Shown: positions 12,999 through 23,767 of the stretch, piece by piece
How the letters are laid out: each line of letters begins with the position of its first letter
Position numbering within the stretch: position 1 is the stretch's first letter
Source: Hybos culiciformis
Taxonomy: Eukaryota > Arthropoda > Insecta > Diptera > Hybotidae
NCBI GenBank assembly: GCA_964007475.1
Contig: OZ023273.1
Location: 66,647,560 to 66,711,559 of the forward strand
Direction of reading: 5' to 3'
DNA: 64,000 nucleotides
Made by a program: the position numbers and the translations under genes
The notes under the pieces: generated by a model
What the model saw: the letters and a program-made list of their open reading frames with translations, nothing else
Databases searched by the model: none
What the model was told of the DNA's origin: nothing

Positions 12999-13690
12999 GG
13001 CTAAAGTGCAGAACGCGTGCACCCCTCAGATTTCGCTCAAACTTGGTGGGGTGGTAGAGGCCGTGCCAAAATCACCCCCCATGTATTTTTTTTTTTTTTT
13101 GGGAAATGCCCAGTTTCCGAGTTTTGGCCCCTCAAAGTTTTCAAAAATTTGGATATGGGGAAGGAATTTTTTAACTCCGATTTGGCCTAATTTTGGAGAG
13201 AGGGTAGAGGCGTACCCCGCGATGTGAAATCCAAGACGGTTTTGGCGTAAAAGGCCCCGTTTCAAAGATATAGCCCCTCAAAGTTTTCATACATTCCAAA
13301 ATATTTTACCATATTATTTTTTGGAAAAGGGCAAAATATTTCGGCCCTAATGCATAAAAATGTTTAAAATAAGAAGCTGTATGCTGAATGGGGGACAGCT
13401 GTCGCCGCCCTGAAACCCCTAGGAATTTTTTTGCTTCTAAGCTTCGAGAAAAAAAAGGGCAAACCGGGAATAAAAAATAAGGCTAAAGTGCAGTTTATGT
13501 GAACCACTCAGAACCGGCTTAAACTTGGAGGGAGTAGAGGCGGTGCCCAAACTTCCAAAACTGAAATCAGTTCTTGGGGCAAAGGCCCCGTTTCGGAGAT
13601 ACGGCAAAGGTGTTGTGGAAAAAAGAAGTCTAAAACAGTAAAAAAAAAATATTGTGGTTTTATATAAAACACCCTGTACTGTAAATGTAT
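12999..13690. repeat. Two-unit degenerate tandem repeat with GC-rich blocks
   Basis: Unit one begins GGCTAAAGTGCAGAACGCGT near 12999 and unit two GGCTAAAGTGCAGTTTATGT near 13481. Both continue through related CTCAG, AAACTTGG and GTAGAGGC blocks to a shared AAAGGCCCCGTTTC block (13250 and 13583). Unit one holds extra sequence, including two copies of GGCCCCTCAAAGTTTTC-like text. The junction near 13395-13425 contains GGGGGACAGCTG and CCCCTAGG, shared with the foldback at 4.2 kb. Non-coding, class unknown. Confidence 0.65.
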
Positions 13691-14626
13691 TGGTCTCACT
13701 AATACATGTAAGAGAGATACTTCATTCCAGAGCTGGATTTACTCTTCCTTTAGTATTTATTCGTAGGGTTCGACAAAAATAAATGTACACTGTGGGAAAA
13801 AACTTATTACATTTTAAAAAAAAAACTTTGTATAACTTGGAAATTTTATATTATGAAACATTATGAATATTTTTGTAAGCTGAACTACATATCATTTACA
13901 ATAAAAGTAAGAATAGCTAAAGTAATTAAACTTAAAGCATAGAATTGCGGCTTTGTTATGTCGATAGTGAAAGTTCGACAGAAGTAATAAGCTTCCAAAA
14001 TAATCAATTATGAATAAAACAACATTTAAGCAATGAAAATAAAATTTTATTCAAATTCACAAAAATAATCAGAATTATTACTAACTAAACTTATAGTTGT
14101 ACCTGATAATTTCAATGAATGTCAACAATATTTAAAAAAAAAAAAAAAAACGTAAATTTAAATTGGGGAGATTAATTGCCGTAACCCATTTTCTTTTCAG
14201 TTCTTCATCACCTTTGGGAAGTCCAAACGTTGGAACTGTTCGGTCATATTCCCTTTGGTACTGTGCGGAATTGGTCAGTTCGACCCACATCAAAGCACAC
14301 AGCGCACTCGTTTTCGAACATGCTTCTTTGTGTAAAATTTAATAGATTTAAAAAAAAATCTTATTTAAATTTTACCTTTTGGGTAGTCCAAATTAAACTC
14401 ATTTTTTTATTGTATCTTAATCTTTTCGACTGCTCGCCTTATTTCTCCCGTTACTGTACAAAAAAAAATTTAAGCAGGTCCCCCGCTATCAAACGGTTTT
14501 TAATTCGCTTCTTTTCTATTGCCAAAAAAAATTACGAATTTTTCGCATATTTCGTAATATTTTTGACAATTTTTTTTTATATAATAATTATAAAAATATT
14601 AATAATAATTTATACTTACTATTTCT
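13691..14626. other. AT-rich spacer left of the copia element
   Basis: No supported gene. A less AT-rich patch at 14195-14330 opens a 141-codon plus-strand frame at 14230, but its second half runs into poly-Ile/Phe low complexity. Confidence 0.5.
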
Positions 14627-14864
14627 TGTATAAAATGGAAAGGCAAGATTTATAATATAGTAAATCCTTTATTGAAAAAATAATAAATTAAATTTAAATT
14701 CAACAAATAAAATTGCTTGAAGAGCCAAATAAAAAATTAAGAAGTTCAAATTAAATGTTTTCTCGGCAATAATCATTAATTCCAATAGATAGTCAGCACA
14801 CTTCTGGAAAAAAGTGATGCCATTCATTAACAATTCATTAGGGTTGCCGATACTTATTGCTTCA
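14627..14864 (-). repeat. Copia 3' LTR (238 bp)
   Basis: In element orientation it starts TGAAGCAATAAGTATCGGCA and ends TTTTATACA. A purine-rich tract (GAAGCGGGCGGG) sits immediately before it, as expected for plus-strand priming. Confidence 0.9.
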
Positions 14865-15106
14865 CACCCGCCCGCTTCAAGCTCATTTCGCTTCTAAATT
14901 TTTCAAATTTTGATCTGCTTAATGCTTTTGGAAGTACATCGGCTGTTTGTGAATTTGTCGCAATGTGTTTCAAATCAAAACAACCTTGTTGTACTTGTTC
15001 TCGGATAAAGTGGTACTTAGTGTCGATATGCTTACTACGTTTTGTTTCAAGATTTTTTGCTATCATTCTACAACCAAAATTGTCTTCATAAATTGTTATT
15101 GGATGT
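14854..15106 (-). pseudogene. Copia RNase H, downstream half
   Basis: The reading resumes with ITIYEDNFG and AKNLETKRSKHIDTKYHF, which are classic copia RNase H blocks. It ends QTADVLPKALSRSKFEKF and a TAA just inside the LTR. Joining it mentally to the upstream half across the insertion restores domain order, which confirms that the hAT element landed in a pre-existing copia copy. Confidence 0.9.
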
Positions 15107-15114
15107 TTCTAGAT

Positions 15115-17602
15115 CAGCGGTGTCCAACAGAAATTTGTTTGTAGCCACAATCGTTTTTTTTAAATAATTCTATTCGCCACCTTTAAAAACCATTTTTTTT
15201 AAATATTTTGTTTATTACATTCTTTTATTATATTATAGAATCATTGTAATTAACAAGTTAACTTATTAAATTATTAATGAGATGTCTGAAAATTTTTGTC
15301 GTGCACCATACCCTTAAAATCTGGTATAAAACCCACATTAACTGCACATTTTAGTTCTGCCTCCAAATTTTTGTCAATAATATTGGATCGATATTTTGAT
15401 TTTATGAAAGTGACGTCTGAAAATGTAGACTCACACACCCATGTTGTTCCAAACATACTCAACAGCTTTGCAATACCTGAATCCAGTACCAAAAACTCAT
15501 TTGACTTTAATAGACGAGTCCACATTAATGAAACTGACTCTTTGTTTTGACGACTATCGTCCCTGCTTTGAAGCAAAATCATGTCTAACTCAAAGTTACA
15601 CCGGTCCAAACTTAGCATATTCGCGACATCTTGAGACAACTGGGAATTGGTGGTGTCAAAATGGAAAGGATCTTGCATGAGTTGGAAAGCCGGTTTGAAT
15701 TTTTCAATATCAGCAACTCGATCTGCAAATTTTCCTAATAGTTCCTGCAACCACCCGACATAACGCTGTCTATCAAAATAAGAGTCTTCTTTATATTTTT
15801 CCATATTAACAAAATGCGTGAAATCAAGATTTTCCATGTGTATTACAAAAAGTTTTAACTTGGAAATGAATAATCGTACATACTTTGCTAGATCACATAT
15901 TAGCTTTTCTTTTCCTTTTTTTTTTTAATTCAGCTCATTAATATGTAATGTTATGATGGTGAGAAACTGTAAACCGCATTGCCATTCATTTTTTTCAATT
16001 ATAGAAAATTTTGTAAGCATTTCTTTCGTTTCAAGAAAATCTCGAATATGATTTAATAGTGAAGAAAATCGTTGCAATACCTTTCCACGGCTTAACCAGC
16101 GAACGTTTGTAAAAAACACGACATCATTGAATTCAGTGTCCTCAATTTCTTTCAATAGCTCCAAAAACTGACGATGGTTCATAGCACTACTTCGAATATA
16201 ATTAATTACTTTAACAACTGTATTCATCACATTTTTAAAAATGTCAGAGCTAGATAATTGAGCACAAATATTTTCTACATGTTGTTTTAAAATACCTACC
16301 AATCCAGATTTTTGTCCAAGCATAGCTGGAGCACCATCTGTCGTGACGGATATTAATTTGGTCATATCTAATTGAAAATCATGAGCAACACTTTCAAAAG
16401 TTTTAAAAATGTCTGTACCTCTAGTACGGTTTTTCATTCCACGAATTGTTAACATTTCTTCATATATTTCAAAATCATTGGAAACAAAACGTATCCAAAA
16501 TATTAACTGTGCGGTGTCTCGGATATCACATGTTTCGTCAAGTGCTAAAGAAAAACAAATACAGGTTTTTAAATGTTTTAACAATTGGTTATTGAGATTT
16601 TCCATCAAGTCTTGCATTCTACGAGCTTTAGTTTGGTGGCTTAGTTGCATATTTTTTATTTTATGCGTTATGTCATTTTTCACACTTTCTTCATAATTTT
16701 CGAGTAAAATTTCAATAACAGACAGCATAATTTCTTTAACTAACTCGCCATCTGAAAAAGGTTTTCTTTTTTGAGCTAGCATCCAAGCCGTTTTATAACT
16801 AGCTAAAGTTACAAGTTTGGATGCTGTTAAAAATCGTTTAAAAAAGTTTTGCTGCCCATTTAATTTTGCCTTTAATCGATTTATTTCATTAGCTCTTAAT
16901 TGCTTACCAAAAGGAAACTTCCTATCAAACTCACTATGCAATTGTTGATAATGCTTTTTTAAACTGTCCACTTTGTTGTCATTGAAATTTTTACTACACA
17001 ATAAACATACAGACTTTTGACCTTGTTCCACCACAGCAAATTCTAATTCCCACTTATCATTAAATTTCCAATCCCTTTTTTTCTTTTGTAATTGAGTTGA
17101 ACTACTTGGTTCTTTTTCTTCCTCATTATTGGAACGTCGTTTTAAATATTTATCCATTCTTATGGAGGATTTTTATTTTTAATAAAATTAAAAATATTAA
17201 TATTAATTAAAATTATGACTCGTTAGTTCAAAATTGCAAGAAATACGCGATTACGAAACTGAACTTAAAATCATAAGGAAAATTAATAAAAAAATGCCTA
17301 CTATGATTGAAATTTTTAAACTTACTTCTTCTTTTTCGTTTGTTTTTAATTTTTTTCAAATTTTCCATATATAAGAAGAGTTTTTCTTTTGTCGTTTTTT
17401 TTTTTTCTATCTTTTTTCGAAAAATAAAATTTCTTGATTTGTTTTGCTTTTTTGACTGGCAAAAATATTGTTCTTTTTATTTGCCTAAAGTCATGGCGTG
17501 CAAACTTTAGTTAATATAAAAAATATTTCAGTGCTGCATTCGCCACATTCACAAAGTCTATTCGCCCCATGTGGCGAGTGGCGATTGTGTTGGACACCAC
17601 TG
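15115..17602 (-). mobile_element. hAT transposon (Buster/ZBED-type) inserted in copia RNase H
   Basis: The ends are CAGCGGTGTCCAACAG on the left and the complement of CAGTGGTGTCCAACAC on the right. The flanks are TTCTAGAT (15107-15114) and ATCTAGAT (17603-17610), an 8-bp duplication with one mismatch that fits the nnnTAnnn preference of Buster-type hAT elements. Subterminal CGCCAC motifs occur near both ends. The 2.49-kb body holds one long minus-strand transposase reading frame with a single nonsense codon. It is younger than the host copia copy. Confidence 0.93.
15274..17157 (-). pseudogene. hAT transposase, full length but for one nonsense codon
   Basis: From ATG 17157 to the stop at 15274 there are about 627 codons in one frame, broken only by a TAA at 15925-15927. 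Residues 51-74 form a BED zinc finger (C51, C54, H69, H74). ALDETCD near 205-211 and TDGAPAM near 273-279 match the first two catalytic-Asp regions. The C-terminal part carries TTWVCESTFSDV and the hAT dimerisation block. The sequence resembles the domesticated hAT-derived GTF2IRD2/SCAND3/ZBED group. The stop sits in a run, LN-stop-KKKGK, where the family usually has a Leu. Whether ancestral copies elsewhere are intact is not visible here. Confidence 0.92.
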
Positions 17603-17610
17603 ATCTAGAT

Positions 17611-17948
17611 CGAATAATAAACGATCTATCCATATTCCTTCTTTAACGGCTAAGGTTACATATTCAGCCTCCGTACTAGATAAGGTCACAAATCCTTGTT
17701 TTTTACTGGACCATATTACAGTATTACCAAATACTTTAAAAACGAAAACGGTTGTTGATTTGCGATCATCTTTATCGTTTTCCCAATCCGAATCTACATA
17801 TCCATATAATGGTTCATTTTCATTCCGTGTTAAGATGTAACCAATGTTCTGTATTATGTGAATCTTGATAACGGCTTAATTTTCCAATTGCAAAAGCTAT
17901 ATCAGGTCGAGTTCCAAGCATCAAGTACATTAAACTACGCAATAATTC
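17611..17948 (-). pseudogene. Copia RNase H, upstream half
   Basis: Minus-strand translation gives SLMYLMLGTRPDIAFAIGKL, then YGYVDSDW (catalytic Asp) and LSSTEAEYV (catalytic Glu), as in copia RNase H. There is a frame change around 17830-17870. The domain is cut at 17610 by the hAT insertion and resumes at 15106. Confidence 0.88.
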
Positions 17949-19103
17949 TCAGTAAGGATAATCTGATATTTCTTGAGAGTTGTTTCTTTCCAAATTTAGT
18001 TGAGGTTGCATTGGAATAAATTTTTGATTACAAGAATTCATACAAAATGCATTTAAAATATTTTCAGCATATCTTGTTTGATCAATTGTAAGTATTCCTT
18101 TATCTCGATCTATTTTGATGTTCAAGCCCACAAAATTTTTAACTTCACCCAAATCTTTTGTTTCAAAATTTTGACATATTTGTTGTTTTACATCGTCTAC
18201 ACTTTTTCGACAATTTCCAAGCAACATCATATCATCGACATACAAGACCAAACATAAGAATTTCTTTCCAGAAATTTTTGTGTATAAACAAGGATCACTA
18301 GCAGCTCTTATAAAACCAATGTTTGTCATAGTTTGATGAAATTTTTCGTTCCAACACTTAGGTGATTGTTTAAGACCATAAATTGATTTTTGCAACTTTA
18401 ACACGGAGTCGTTTGATACTTTTATTCCTTTTGGTGGCTTCATAAATATTATTTCTTTTAAATCTCCATTAAGAAAGGCGGTTTTTACATCAAGATGTTC
18501 AATAATAAGATTAAATTTTATACTAATTGATAATAAAATTCTGATTGTTGGTAATCTGGCAACTGGAGCGTAAGTTTCAGAATAATCTATACCTTGTTTT
18601 TGCATAAAACCTTTCGCAACAAGACGAGCCTTATACTTATTCATTTCTCCATTCTCGTCACCCTTTTTCTTAAAAATCCATCTTGAATCAATTAATTTCA
18701 TATTATTCTCTCTCTTAACTATTTGCCATGTTTTATTTTTATTAAGAGCGGAAATTTCATCATTTGCTGCACTGCGCCACTCTGCTGCGTCGTCAAAATT
18801 TTTGATGTCATCATAATTATTAGGAACTTCAGAATATAAATTGCCAGCCAAAAATATACAATTTACTGATAAATCAAATTCACCAGTTGTTTGCTAAAGT
18901 GGTGGTCGTCGAATTCTCTGGGGGCAGGAACGGACTGTTTCATTTATATTTAAGTTTTCTTCACCATTAATTTCTTCTTCAGAATCAAAATTATCTTTTC
19001 CAGCTGTTTTTACTTCTTTTTCTTCAATTTCGTTTTGTTCCTGTTTAATTGTTGTATTTTTGACAGGACATTTTATTTCTAGATTTTGATGATATGTTTT
19101 GTT
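17949..19103 (-). pseudogene. Copia reverse transcriptase segment
   Basis: After an acidic linker with an in-frame TAG at 18894-18896, a 300-codon frame (18851 to 17949) encodes a copia-type polymerase. Landmarks are WIFKKKGDENGEMNKYKARL, then HLDVKTAFLNGD with the first catalytic Asp, SIYGLKQSPKCW, and the active site YVDDMM at about residues 204-209. It stays in the integrase frame, so this part is broken by nonsense codons alone. It ends at a TGA (17949-17951) where an Arg codon, CGA, is a likely ancestor. Confidence 0.93.
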
Positions 19104-20061
19104 TTAAATTTCAGAAGAATAATTTTCAAAAATTTTTATTTGTACGTCTTTAGATTCATCAAATGTAACTGATCTGCTTGCGATTACTTCATTATTAACT
19201 TTATCAAAAAGTCTATATCCATTATTACTGTAGCCAATAAAAATATATTCTTTGCTTCGGTCAGCTATTTTACTAAGTCTTTTTTCTTTTGGTACATGTA
19301 CGAAAGCCTTGCACCCAAAAACTTTTAAATTACTGAAGTCAGGTTTTTCTTTGTACCACATCTCATATGGTGTTTTTCCATCTAGTCGCTGTGTAGGAGA
19401 TCTATTTGTCAGATATGTTGCAACCATTATTGCATCTCCCCAATAAAAATCTTCTAATTTAGAATCAAATAACATTGCTCTCATTTTTTCACATAAAGTT
19501 CGGTTCATTCTTTTAGAGACTCCATTTAATTCAGGATTGTAAGGCACAATGTATTCGATTACGATGCCTTTATTTTTACAAAAGTTTTTAAATTCGTTAC
19601 TGGAAAATTCACCGCCATTATCGCATCTTAGGCGAGAAATTCTTAAGTTATGATGAGCTTCAGACATCGAACAAAAGTCTTTAAATTTATCAAATGTATC
19701 GCTTTTATTAGCCATTAAATAAGTTACTGTAAGGTGAGTAAAATCGTCTGTAAATGTCACATAATATTTGTAGTCCTCACGTGTTTCAGTTGGGAAAGGT
19801 CCGCATAGGTCTGAATGAATACGCTCTAAGGGTCTAGCAGGTCTCGATCTAACAAATGGATCTCTGGTTTTCTTTGTTTTGACACAGCAATCACAAAAGT
19901 CAAGATTATTTGTAATATTTTTATTTAAACCATTTACCATTTCACCTTTGATCATTTTAAGAATTGAACTCTTACCAGAATGACCAAGTCGTCGATGTCA
20001 CAAATCATTTAAATTTTTAGAATCAATTGCCAAATTTGCAGATAATTTTCTTATTTCAAAA
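19104..20061 (-). pseudogene. Copia integrase segment
   Basis: The zinc-binding part has the pattern HRRLGH ... CDCC. It contains a TGA at 19998-20000 where copia elements normally have Trp (DL-stop-HRRLGH). The core follows with RIHSDLCGPF (first catalytic Asp) and LRCDNGGEF (second Asp). The block NGVSKRMNRT normally reads NGVxERMNRT, so the catalytic Glu is replaced by Lys (codon AAA at 19512-19514, explainable by one G-to-A change). A TAA at 19104-19106 ends the block. It could not integrate DNA even if translated. Confidence 0.92.
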
Positions 20062-21393
20062 TTAACTAAATATAACCCGCCAATCTTTTCTGCAACAAAC
20101 AAAGTTTGACCAAAGCGATTTGCATACATTTTTTCCATTTTTGATAATAAATTTTACACCCTTTTCATCTAAAAGGCTCATCGATAGTAAATTTTCACGG
20201 AGATCAGGTGAAAAGCAGACATTGGTGAATGTAAGTTCAACATTTTCCCGCCCGTTGCCAAATGAATTTACATTTAAAGTGCCACCCTTATTAATGCTTA
20301 GACCAGAATCATTTTTGGCGACTGCAATGTTGAACGAATTAACATTTTTAATGTTGCTCAGAACTGATAAATTATTAACCATATGCTGAGTACTTCCGCA
20401 ATCAACTACAAATAGAATATTATTATTATTAAATCGGTTATGTGGTATACCTGAATTTGGTGTTCCCATCATAAAAATATTCTCATTATTTCGTTTGTTT
20501 TCATTATTGCGGTTATTATCATTATTTCGATTACTTGCATTATCTTGACCATTTCGATTATTACAATCATTATGATTTCGATTATTCCCATTATTTTGAC
20601 TATTCGAGTTATGCTGATTTCTATTTGGACCGTTGTTATTGTTTTGTTTTTCTCTTTTAGGTTTTTGACAGTTATTGGACTTATGTCCCAGTTGGTTACA
20701 GTTATAACATCTTATTTTCGAATTTTTATTATAAAAAGCAGCAGCCGTGCTTAAATCAGAGCTCGGACTGGATAAATTGGTTTTTCCACTTCGTCGGTAT
20801 TCCTCTTCAAGTAAACATTTTCTTACGTGTGTTGACGTAAAATCTGTTTCACTTAACATCGACAGTGCGGTTACAACAACATAATACTCATCTGGTAAAC
20901 ATGAGAGCATAATTACGATTAACTCGATTTCGGCGAGTGTACCACCAGCAGATTTGTATTCACGGGATATGACGTCATACTTTCGTAAGAATGTTTGCAA
21001 ATCTTCGTCGGCTTTAAATCTTAAAGATATTAACTTTTTAAAAGAGCAAACTCTTTTAGTCAGGCTAGTAGCGCTATATATATTTTGTAAAGTTAACCAC
21101 ATTTCGTGAGCAGTTTCTTTTGATTTGATGTATTCCAGACACTCGTTATCTAAACATTCAATTAGAATACGGCGAGCTTTTAAATCATTAATTGACCATC
21201 CGGCAGCTAGTCTTCCAACACCATCGGCAGGATTATTGACAACATCTAAAATAGATTCCTGTTCAAATATTATTTTCATTCGGAAGGACCAATCTGGGTA
21301 ATCATCTCCTTTAAAAGGAATGATACCATGCTTATTTTGCCTCTCAATTACTGCAGCGGCCATTTTAAAATGCTGTGCGTTCTGGGTTCCCAT
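20062..21393 (-). pseudogene. Copia gag and protease segment
   Basis: A 443-codon frame starts at ATG 21393. Residues about 20-210 are a copia-type capsid region with a DEMWLTLQNIY-like block (here HEMWLTLQNIY). A CCHC zinc knuckle, C-x2-C-x4-H-x4-C, is at 229-242. An extremely Asn-rich hinge (about 251-304) follows. The aspartic protease motif is VDCGSTQHM at about 330-338. The usual residue after the catalytic Asp in the family is Ser, whereas here it is Cys. The frame then shifts within a run of A residues near 20128-20142, before the integrase. Gag would package RNA, and the protease would cut the polyprotein. Confidence 0.9.
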
Positions 21394-21396
21394 AAC

Positions 21397-21632
21397 TGTA
21401 TAAAATGGAAAGGCAAGATTTATAATATTGTAAATCCTTTATTGAAAAAATAATAAATGAAATTTAAATTCAACAAATAAAATTGCTTGAAGAGCCAAAT
21501 AAAAAATTAAGTTCAAATTAAATGTTTTCTCGGCAATAATCATTAATTCCAATAGATAGTCAGCACACTTCTGGAAAAAGAGTGATGCCACTCATTAACA
21601 ATTCATTAGGGTTGCCGATACTTATTGCTTCA
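21397..21632 (-). repeat. Copia 5' LTR (236 bp)
   Basis: Nearly identical to the copy at 14627-14864, with only a few substitutions and two small indels. It is followed almost directly by the gag start codon at 21393. Confidence 0.9.
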
Positions 21633-22717
21633 CTTTTTACATGTTTACATCTTTACAAAACATAGTCCTTGTTTTTCTTATAAAAAAAAATAATTTTTAG
21701 AAATAAAAATAAATTTTCAATACAAAATTTGACTTTTGTATGAAAAGCTTATTCGACTTTGTTGTTTCGTCTTTTATATAGAGAAGTCAGTGAGATAATA
21801 CGATTATATACGTAAATCGTAGTTACAATTTTTATAAAATAGATATTAACTTTTTTTTCATATACAAACGTTCTAGATGTAAAATTCGAAGTTAATTCTA
21901 TTTTGCCGTTTTCAACAATATTAAAGTTAGTACGGTATAATCATTTTTTTTTTATATTCTTGAAAATAATAAAGATTGCTGTATTTTTTATTTGAAAAAG
22001 GATTTCTACAAAAGAAAATTAACAAATAACTTTTGAAATTGAAACTTTATTTTCAAAGAAAAGTCAAACCATGTTTATAATTATAATTCTGTGGATAACA
22101 CATTATAATATAGCTTTTTTATATATTTCTTATATTAATATTTCTGGGAATTATCAGCCTGTCACAATAAAACTTAAATCAATAAACTTTATCTTTTATA
22201 ATTTCTTCATAATGTTTTATTTTTTGTTGCAAATATTTCGCACATTTGATATGTGCATTATCATGGCATCTGATATAAATAGGAATAATTATACATTTTA
22301 AAAAGGAATAAATTAATTAATAGAAAAAATTTTCCTTATATTATAGAAAACAAAAATATATAAATAAAACTTTTATAGTATGCATATAATTTTATAACAC
22401 ATAATATATTATTAACCTAGATAGATATTTAATGAGTTCTTATAACTTATAGCTTCATCAATTCATCAAAAAATTTCTATAAATATAAACTTAATATTAA
22501 TTTCTCACATTTCTTAAAGTTTATTTTATCAAAAGGTTTGCGATAAGAACCTATGTACTTATATCGTAGAAAGTTTGACAGAGCTCAACTTTTAATCTGA
22601 TTTGTTTTCAAATTTTCAAAAAAGGAGAGACCGACGAGCAGAATTTGACAAAAAATATTAATTTTAAATAATGTATGAAATGTTGAATTGCTATTTATAT
22701 TTTACAACATACATATA
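21633..22717. other. AT-rich spacer
   Basis: No gene supported. A CACTGACTTCTCTATATAAA-like sequence (complement, 21768-21795) matches the copy near 12033 in opposite orientation. Confidence 0.5.
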
Positions 22718-23767
22718 CACAGAAAAAACACGGCGTAAATTCAAGTAAAAAAGGCATTAATTCAAGTATTCCGCGACTCATTATAGCGCCAAGCCATTTG
22801 CATACTTGATAATTATCTTAAAAATACTTGATTTAAGTCTTGTTAAAAAAACTTAAATTTCCTCATACCTTTACTTAAATCAAGAATATTTGACTCAAAT
22901 TAAGTTTGTAAAATTCTTAATTTGAGACATAAAAAGGGTTAATGTAAGTTTTTCGTATCTTTACAAAAACAAAGTTCGTTTTACCCCAAAACCAAAAACC
23001 TTTCAAATTCATCAGCAAAAACACCGCAAATACAAAAAAAAAAATTACTAGACACAATTTTTTATTTTATTTATTTAATATTTTATTTATTTTTTTTATT
23101 TATTTATTTATTTTTTTTTTTTATTTATTTATTTTTTTTTTTTTTCTTTTTTATTTTTTTTTTATTTTTTTTTTATTATTTATTTTTTTTTATTTTATTT
23201 AATTTTTTTTATTTATTAAATTTTTTTATTTATTTTTCTTTTCTTTTTTTATTTATTTTCTAATTTTTTTTATTTTTTTTTTAATAATTTTTTTATGCCC
23301 GCTTCTAGCCTCGAACCACTGTCCTAAACATTGCAATCCACGAACTCTGCCACTGATCTATGAACTACATTTACGACATTGTGTAAAATGGAAAATATAA
23401 ATATAAAATGGAAAATATAATATAAGAAAGAATGAAGTTTTTATCTGTTTACATTTAATCCTATTATGACTTGATTTGAGTTACTAAACAGAGAGTTAAA
23501 TTGAGTAAAATTAAATCCCAAAACAAAACTTAAATGGCTCGAAATAAGTTTTGGTTTACTTGTTTTAAGTTTCATTTTGGTTTAATTTTGTCTTTTTTTA
23601 TGAGGATTAGTTGAATCATAGGGAGAGTTGAATATGACTTTAGTTTTGGTTTCATTTGAGTTTTTAAGGGATTTTTCAAGTAATTTCATACTTGAATTAA
23701 GTTTTTTCAGTACGGATTGAATCAAACCCGTCAATCTTGAATTGGAATATGACGATTTTTTTCTGTG
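22718..23767. mobile_element. Non-autonomous inverted-repeat element with CACAGAAAAAA ends
   Basis: The left end CACAGAAAAAACACGGCGTA is mirrored at 23735-23767, whose complement reads CACAGAAAAAAATCGTCATA. Inside both arms are many variants of ACTTAAATCAAG/CTTGAATTAAG, giving a loosely foldback structure. A T-rich tract splits it. It has no reading frame. The target duplication is uncertain (possibly TA), so superfamily is not assigned. Confidence 0.65.
23062..23295. repeat. T-rich (TTTAT)n tract
   Basis: About 230 bases of irregular TTTATTTA/TTTTTTTA text with almost no G or C, a strand-asymmetric low-complexity tract inside the element at 22718-23767. Confidence 0.9.

Larger units (their letters stand above)
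14627..21632 (-). mobile_element. Copia (Ty1/copia) LTR retrotransposon, minus strand, interrupted by a hAT element
   Basis: Two direct LTRs (14627-14864 and 21397-21632) enclose, in minus-strand order, gag, protease, integrase, reverse transcriptase and RNase H. That is the copia domain order. Removing the hAT insertion and one target copy leaves about 4.5 kb. The LTRs begin TG and end CA in element orientation. They differ by about three substitutions, one 3-base indel and one 1-base indel, so the insertion is fairly young. The gag ATG lies only about four bases inside the 5' LTR, leaving almost no room for a normal primer-binding site. No 5-bp target duplication was found at the outer edges. 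Nonsense codons, a frameshift and the nested insertion make it inactive. Confidence 0.95.

Noticed and set aside
14230..14655. 141-codon plus-strand frame
   Set aside because: The second half is poly-Ile/Phe low complexity and it runs into the copia LTR. No splice or domain support.
16409..16696. Plus-strand frames across 15.3-20.7 kb
   Set aside because: They are antisense shadows of the hAT transposase and the copia gag/pol.
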